From contig OX335642.1 in the NCBI GenBank assembly GCA_946894095.1, forward strand, positions 21,587,021 to 21,651,020: a DNA stretch of 64,000 nucleotides, in the 5' to 3' direction. Shown here piece by piece: positions 60,933 through 64,000 of this stretch. This DNA is from Incurvaria masculella (Eukaryota; Arthropoda; Insecta; Lepidoptera; Incurvariidae). The position numbers and the translations under genes are program-made. The notes under the pieces are model-generated. The model was not told where the DNA came from. It searched no databases and was given only the letters and a program-made list of their open reading frames with translations. Position 1 is the first letter of the stretch; the number at the start of each line of letters is the position of its first letter.

Positions 60933-61105
60933 TGGTGTATGAACGATGGTCGAAGCAGTAATGAAAATGTGCTGTGTTTTTCATCCAGTTAAAAGTAGCT
61001 GAGTGATATAAGGAAGATCCTGGCATGGCGCCTAGTTCCTATGTGGTGTGTGGTGTGTGATGAATCCGGTCGGCGTCGGTGGTATTAGCTATTCATGTGC
61101 AGTTT
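60933..61105 (+). repeat. SINE 3' part (shared-body family)
   Basis: 'atggtcgaagcagtaatgaa', 'catccagttaaaagtagctg', 'ggaagatcctggcatggcgc' and 'attagctattcatgtgcag' follow the family order. The head is absent. Confidence 0.7.
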
Positions 61106-61435
61106 ATTTATTTATTTATTTATTAAAAGTTACATACAAAAACTGGTTTGCAGCATGCCAAATTTTAAATATGAATATTTAACTAAACAAGCACATCGCC
61201 ATTGACTTATAGCACATCGCTCATTTCAATGAATGAGATATGTATGCAGAATCGATCCGTAGGATGGATTGATTACGGGAGGAGCGACTGCAGGAGAATT
61301 CCAAATGGTGTGTGCAGAGTCTTTCACTCGAAGTGTTACCAATTTAAAATGACGTTATTTGGTTAATTGAAGTACGGTTTATAAAAAAATTGTATCAAAA
61401 GGCTAAAAACATATTAAATTTTAAGACAATCATTG

Positions 61436-61925
61436 TTACAATTCGATATAGCCTCCTTTGGCGCGGATTATGGCACCAAGTCTTCGAGCAAAGGCATTGC
61501 AGGCTGCACGAAAATGGGCTTGCGGTATTCTGTCCCATTCAGCGTATCCACACTTTCATATCTTTTTGTTGACACGGCAGCCTCCGAAATGGACTACACC
61601 GAGAAGTCCATTGGATTCAAGTCTGGAGAGTAGGGAGGCCATTGTTCTGAAGAAATGAACCGAGGAACTTGGTTCTGTAAAAAAAAATGTGTCAGGCGAG
61701 CTTTGAGGGACGGTGCTGAATATTGTTGGAACCTCTAGCCGTTCGTACCGGATTGCTTACGTGCACATGGTATGAACGCATCATTTAACACCTTTTGCTG
61801 GTACACTTCCTGGTTGACTTTGACGCCCTTCTCGATAAACACGAGTGGAGAGCGACCATTTGCGGTCACTGCAGCCCAGGCCATAACAGAAGCAGGCGCT
61901 TGCTTACGAACGGCAACTCTATCGT
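61436..61925 (-). pseudogene. Decayed maT/Tc1-mariner transposase, C-terminal part
   Basis: On the minus strand 61921-61770 reads VRKQAPASVMAWAAVTANGR and SPLVFIEKGVKVNQEVYQQK; further on QWPPYSPDLNPMDFSV then a stop (TAG in place of Trp), and near the end KGGYIEL. These are features of the catalytic domain of maT-type (DD37D) elements. Frameshifts and the stop break it, and the N-terminus and inverted repeats are not seen. Confidence 0.85.
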
Positions 61926-62267
61926 CTAAATTCTCTCATCAATTCATCATCATCGACATCAAAAATTTGTTCATCAGAAAAAAAAAAATTCCAGATAGGC
62001 TAGACCATATCAGACTATAATCTTAAACCGGAGCGTTAGGACGTAGAGTTTATAAAAATGTAACAATGATTTTAATACCTGCGCTGTACTCCGATTGAAT
62101 TAATTATTAACTATTACACCAAAGTATATAGCACTATAATACTATCTGGGTTTTTAACATTGTCACAGATACATGCTGAATAGCCAAAATTCGGAGATTG
62201 TTTTTGTGAATGAAAAGCAAACTGCTTAGGGTTTTTTGATGTTCAAAATGATAGTGTTTTTTCTACC

Positions 62268-62330
62268 TTCATGATATTAGCCCAATACACCACCGTCCCT
62301 GCCTTCATGAGCATGCCTGTATTGGAATAT
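62268..62330 (-). repeat. SINE tail fragment
   Basis: 'atgatattagcccaatacac' and 'caccgtccctgccttcatga' resemble the complement of the SINE 3' region. Confidence 0.45.
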
Positions 62331-62439
62331 GACTTTACTTTTAATAATCCTATTTCAGCTCATTTTTGAGGCGTTTTCTTTAAGTAGAACTATTCATCCG
62401 CAAACGCTATAATTTCTCTGTTTTTTCCAAATACAGTGC

Positions 62440-62960
62440 ATTAAGAACTGAACAGAGGACCCAGGACACTGCCTTGTGGTACACCATACGTAAGATACAA
62501 TCTCCCTTGTGTCGTTCATAAATTTGGTAGATTGCGTTCTTGGGTCATTTCTAAGCTAAAACGTGCGCAGAAAAATCATATATCAGAAAAATAATATGGT
62601 TTTCAAAAAATAAATGTTCTGATGGCATTTATTTTTTGAAAACCATATTAGTTTTCTGATATATGATTTTTCTGTGAACTGTGTAAGCCCTTTTTTGTCA
62701 TTAGTTGCTCTAGCAGTTTAGAGAAAAAGCTAAGCAGAGCAATAGGCCTAAAATTACTACATTCATATACCTTCTTTGAAAATGGGGCATTCTTCAGGCA
62801 ATTTGCAAAAATGCTTACGTATAAAAACTTTGATTACGTATATGGCTGAGAGGTACAGTAAGACAGTATTTACTTTATTACTAGATAATTCGTAATTTTG
62901 TCATTACCCGGAGAAGAGTGTGACTTTAGGTTATCAATAGCCTTCATAATTTTGAATGTT
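62440..62960 (-). pseudogene. Decayed non-LTR reverse transcriptase fragment
   Basis: On the minus strand: KIMKAIDNLKSHSSPGNDKI (about 62950), then NFRPIALLSFFSKLLEQLM (about 62750), then TYGVPQGSVLGPLFSS (about 62500). The order KSPG, NYRPI, GVPQGS is that of jockey- or CR1-type reverse transcriptase. Stops and frameshifts are many, and a long hairpin (62568-62674) interrupts it between the second and third motifs. Confidence 0.85.
62568..62674. repeat. Long hairpin with arms of about 47 bp
   Basis: 'aaaaatcatatatcagaaaa' to 'ttcaaaaaataaatg' is followed about 10 bases later by its near-perfect reverse complement. It lies inside the decayed LINE, as if a small MITE inserted there. Confidence 0.92.
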
Positions 62961-63661
62961 GTCGTAAGAGTTAGAAAAAACTAATTAATTATAAATTTCG
63001 TAGATTTATATTTAGACACTTCGGTTTCGTTAATCGAAGTCAGGTCGATTTTGGGCTAACGTAGCTCGAAAAGAAAAAAAATATAAGTTCAGTTTACATA
63101 ATTTAGCTGATTTCGATGAATAGTGTATATGGCAACATCAGCGTGTTTGGGTGCCCCAGTGATTTCTATTTAAGTCGATATTGGCAGACTAACTTTTCGC
63201 ACCAAAATAGAGCTGTTAAGAGGCAGGAAGAGCAGATTCTGTAGTATCGACGGAGTTGGCGTCCGTCTAAGTAATCTGGATTGACTTAGTGGCGGAGGCA
63301 ATTGCGTTTTTGAATGGATTTAAGAAGGCTCGAGTTAACCATTGACCTCAATATAATTGGAGATTGTTATCTTGCTGCTCTGTTAGCGTCCATAACATTG
63401 CAAATATGTTTTGTGATAAGGGCCATAGCCGGTCCAGTGTCTGAAGTATTGAGAACAAACGACCAGTCGGTATTTGTTAGTTCGATTGCAGTGATAGAAT
63501 TGACGCTTTGTCACATTTTAAAAGATAAAGGTGCTGACCAGTTTAATAAGATTTAAGTGCATCAATTCCCACCATGATATGATTATGATCGGTTAAATCC
63601 GTCTCGTAGATGGCTACCGTACTTGGCCTTTAAATATATACATAAAATGGCAAAGACATAG
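62961..63661. other. No gene recognised
   Basis: An open frame of 80 codons at 63314-63556 has no recognisable domain. The rest is AT-rich intron of Mctp or flank. Confidence 0.4.
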
Positions 63662-63703
63662 ATGGATTACACGCCCACTGCTCTACCACTGAGCTATCCC
63701 GAA
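63662..63703 (-). repeat. tRNA 5'-half-like fragment
   Basis: The minus strand reads 'gggatagctcagtggtagag' followed by a short arm. This is a good acceptor/D-arm region with A box (TAGCTCAGTGG), but no T arm or B box follows, so it is a SINE head or tRNA relic and not a gene. Confidence 0.6.
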
Positions 63704-63723
63704 ATTTAAGCCAGGTAAAGAAT

Positions 63724-63875
63724 TTCTCAAATTTATTCGAATTTCATTTCATTTACTTATGAAACTTTTGGTAGTCAAACTACACAAAGTAGTGTCACAA
63801 TTTGATTGATCCGTTCATTCAATTAAATTGCTGAAGAAGAACCTGCAAAGAACCTTCACTGGTTTATACCTTAGG
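63724..63875 (-). repeat. LINE/SINE 3' tail, family B, copy 2
   Basis: Reverse complement of the 15948 family: 'atttcatttcattta', 'ttttggtagtcaaactacac' and 'gaagaagaacctgcaaag'. Confidence 0.65.
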
Positions 63876-64000
63876 TTTTTTTTTGTTTACATTTACATTG
63901 GAACAAATCATGCAATTAGACAATAACCATGGATTCACAGCACAATTCAAGTAAAAAAATATTTAGCACAAAATATACATTTAACATAAAATAACTATAA

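Noticed and set aside
63314..63556. 80-codon frame with a hydrophobic segment
   Set aside because: No homology recognised and it lies in repeat-rich sequence; probably chance.
63662..63703. tRNA gene
   Set aside because: Only the acceptor/D-arm half is present; no T arm, so it is a relic or SINE head.
1..64000. CRISPR array, operon or prokaryotic mobile system
   Set aside because: No regularly spaced identical repeats with unique spacers; intron-exon structure shows a eukaryotic nuclear genome.

Overview
The window is AT-rich eukaryotic DNA with long introns, GT-AG splice sites and a dense load of decayed transposons. It is most likely from a moth or butterfly. Support for that: two insect-like multi-exon genes; repeat signatures I know from lepidopteran genomes (the 'gaagtcggtt' element, the 'agggttccgtac' element, the 'cacagggctgtatctcatgaacc' element); a CCTAA telomere-like tract; mariner, maT and jockey-type elements. 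The species cannot be named from sequence alone.

Left half (1-36.6 kb, + strand): one gene spread over about 35 kb, a homologue of the centriolar, microtubule-binding protein MDM1. I traced 15 exons plus a predicted 14-nt microexon. The intron phases close throughout and give about 900 codons. Its introns hold LINE tails, SINEs, MITEs, a near-intact mariner (one in-frame stop) and decayed copies of the gene's own exons. An 87-bp minisatellite starts about 45 bp after the stop codon.

Middle (36.6-47.5 kb): intergenic sequence with MITEs, a SINE and a short array of perfect hairpins. I found no gene here.

Right half (47.5-60.3 kb, - strand, convergent with MDM1): the 3' part of Mctp, encoding the multiple-C2-domain, two-transmembrane protein that acts at the endoplasmic reticulum and synapse. 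Twelve exons encode C2B, C2C, both membrane segments and the C-terminus (559 codons plus stop). The 5' end, including C2A, lies beyond the right edge. This gene carries unusual local tandem exon duplications: a C2B exon present three times (two copies dead), the C2B-C2C linker exon followed by five more 190-bp copies that keep donors but have no acceptors, and a decayed copy of the terminal exon tail.

Right end (60.3-64 kb): repeats only (SINE, maT transposase remnant, LINE reverse-transcriptase remnant, a long hairpin, a tRNA-like fragment).

The two most notable signals are the repeated small-scale exon duplication in both genes and a pair of SINE types that share one body and tail but carry different pol III heads, one tRNA-derived and one 5S rRNA-derived.
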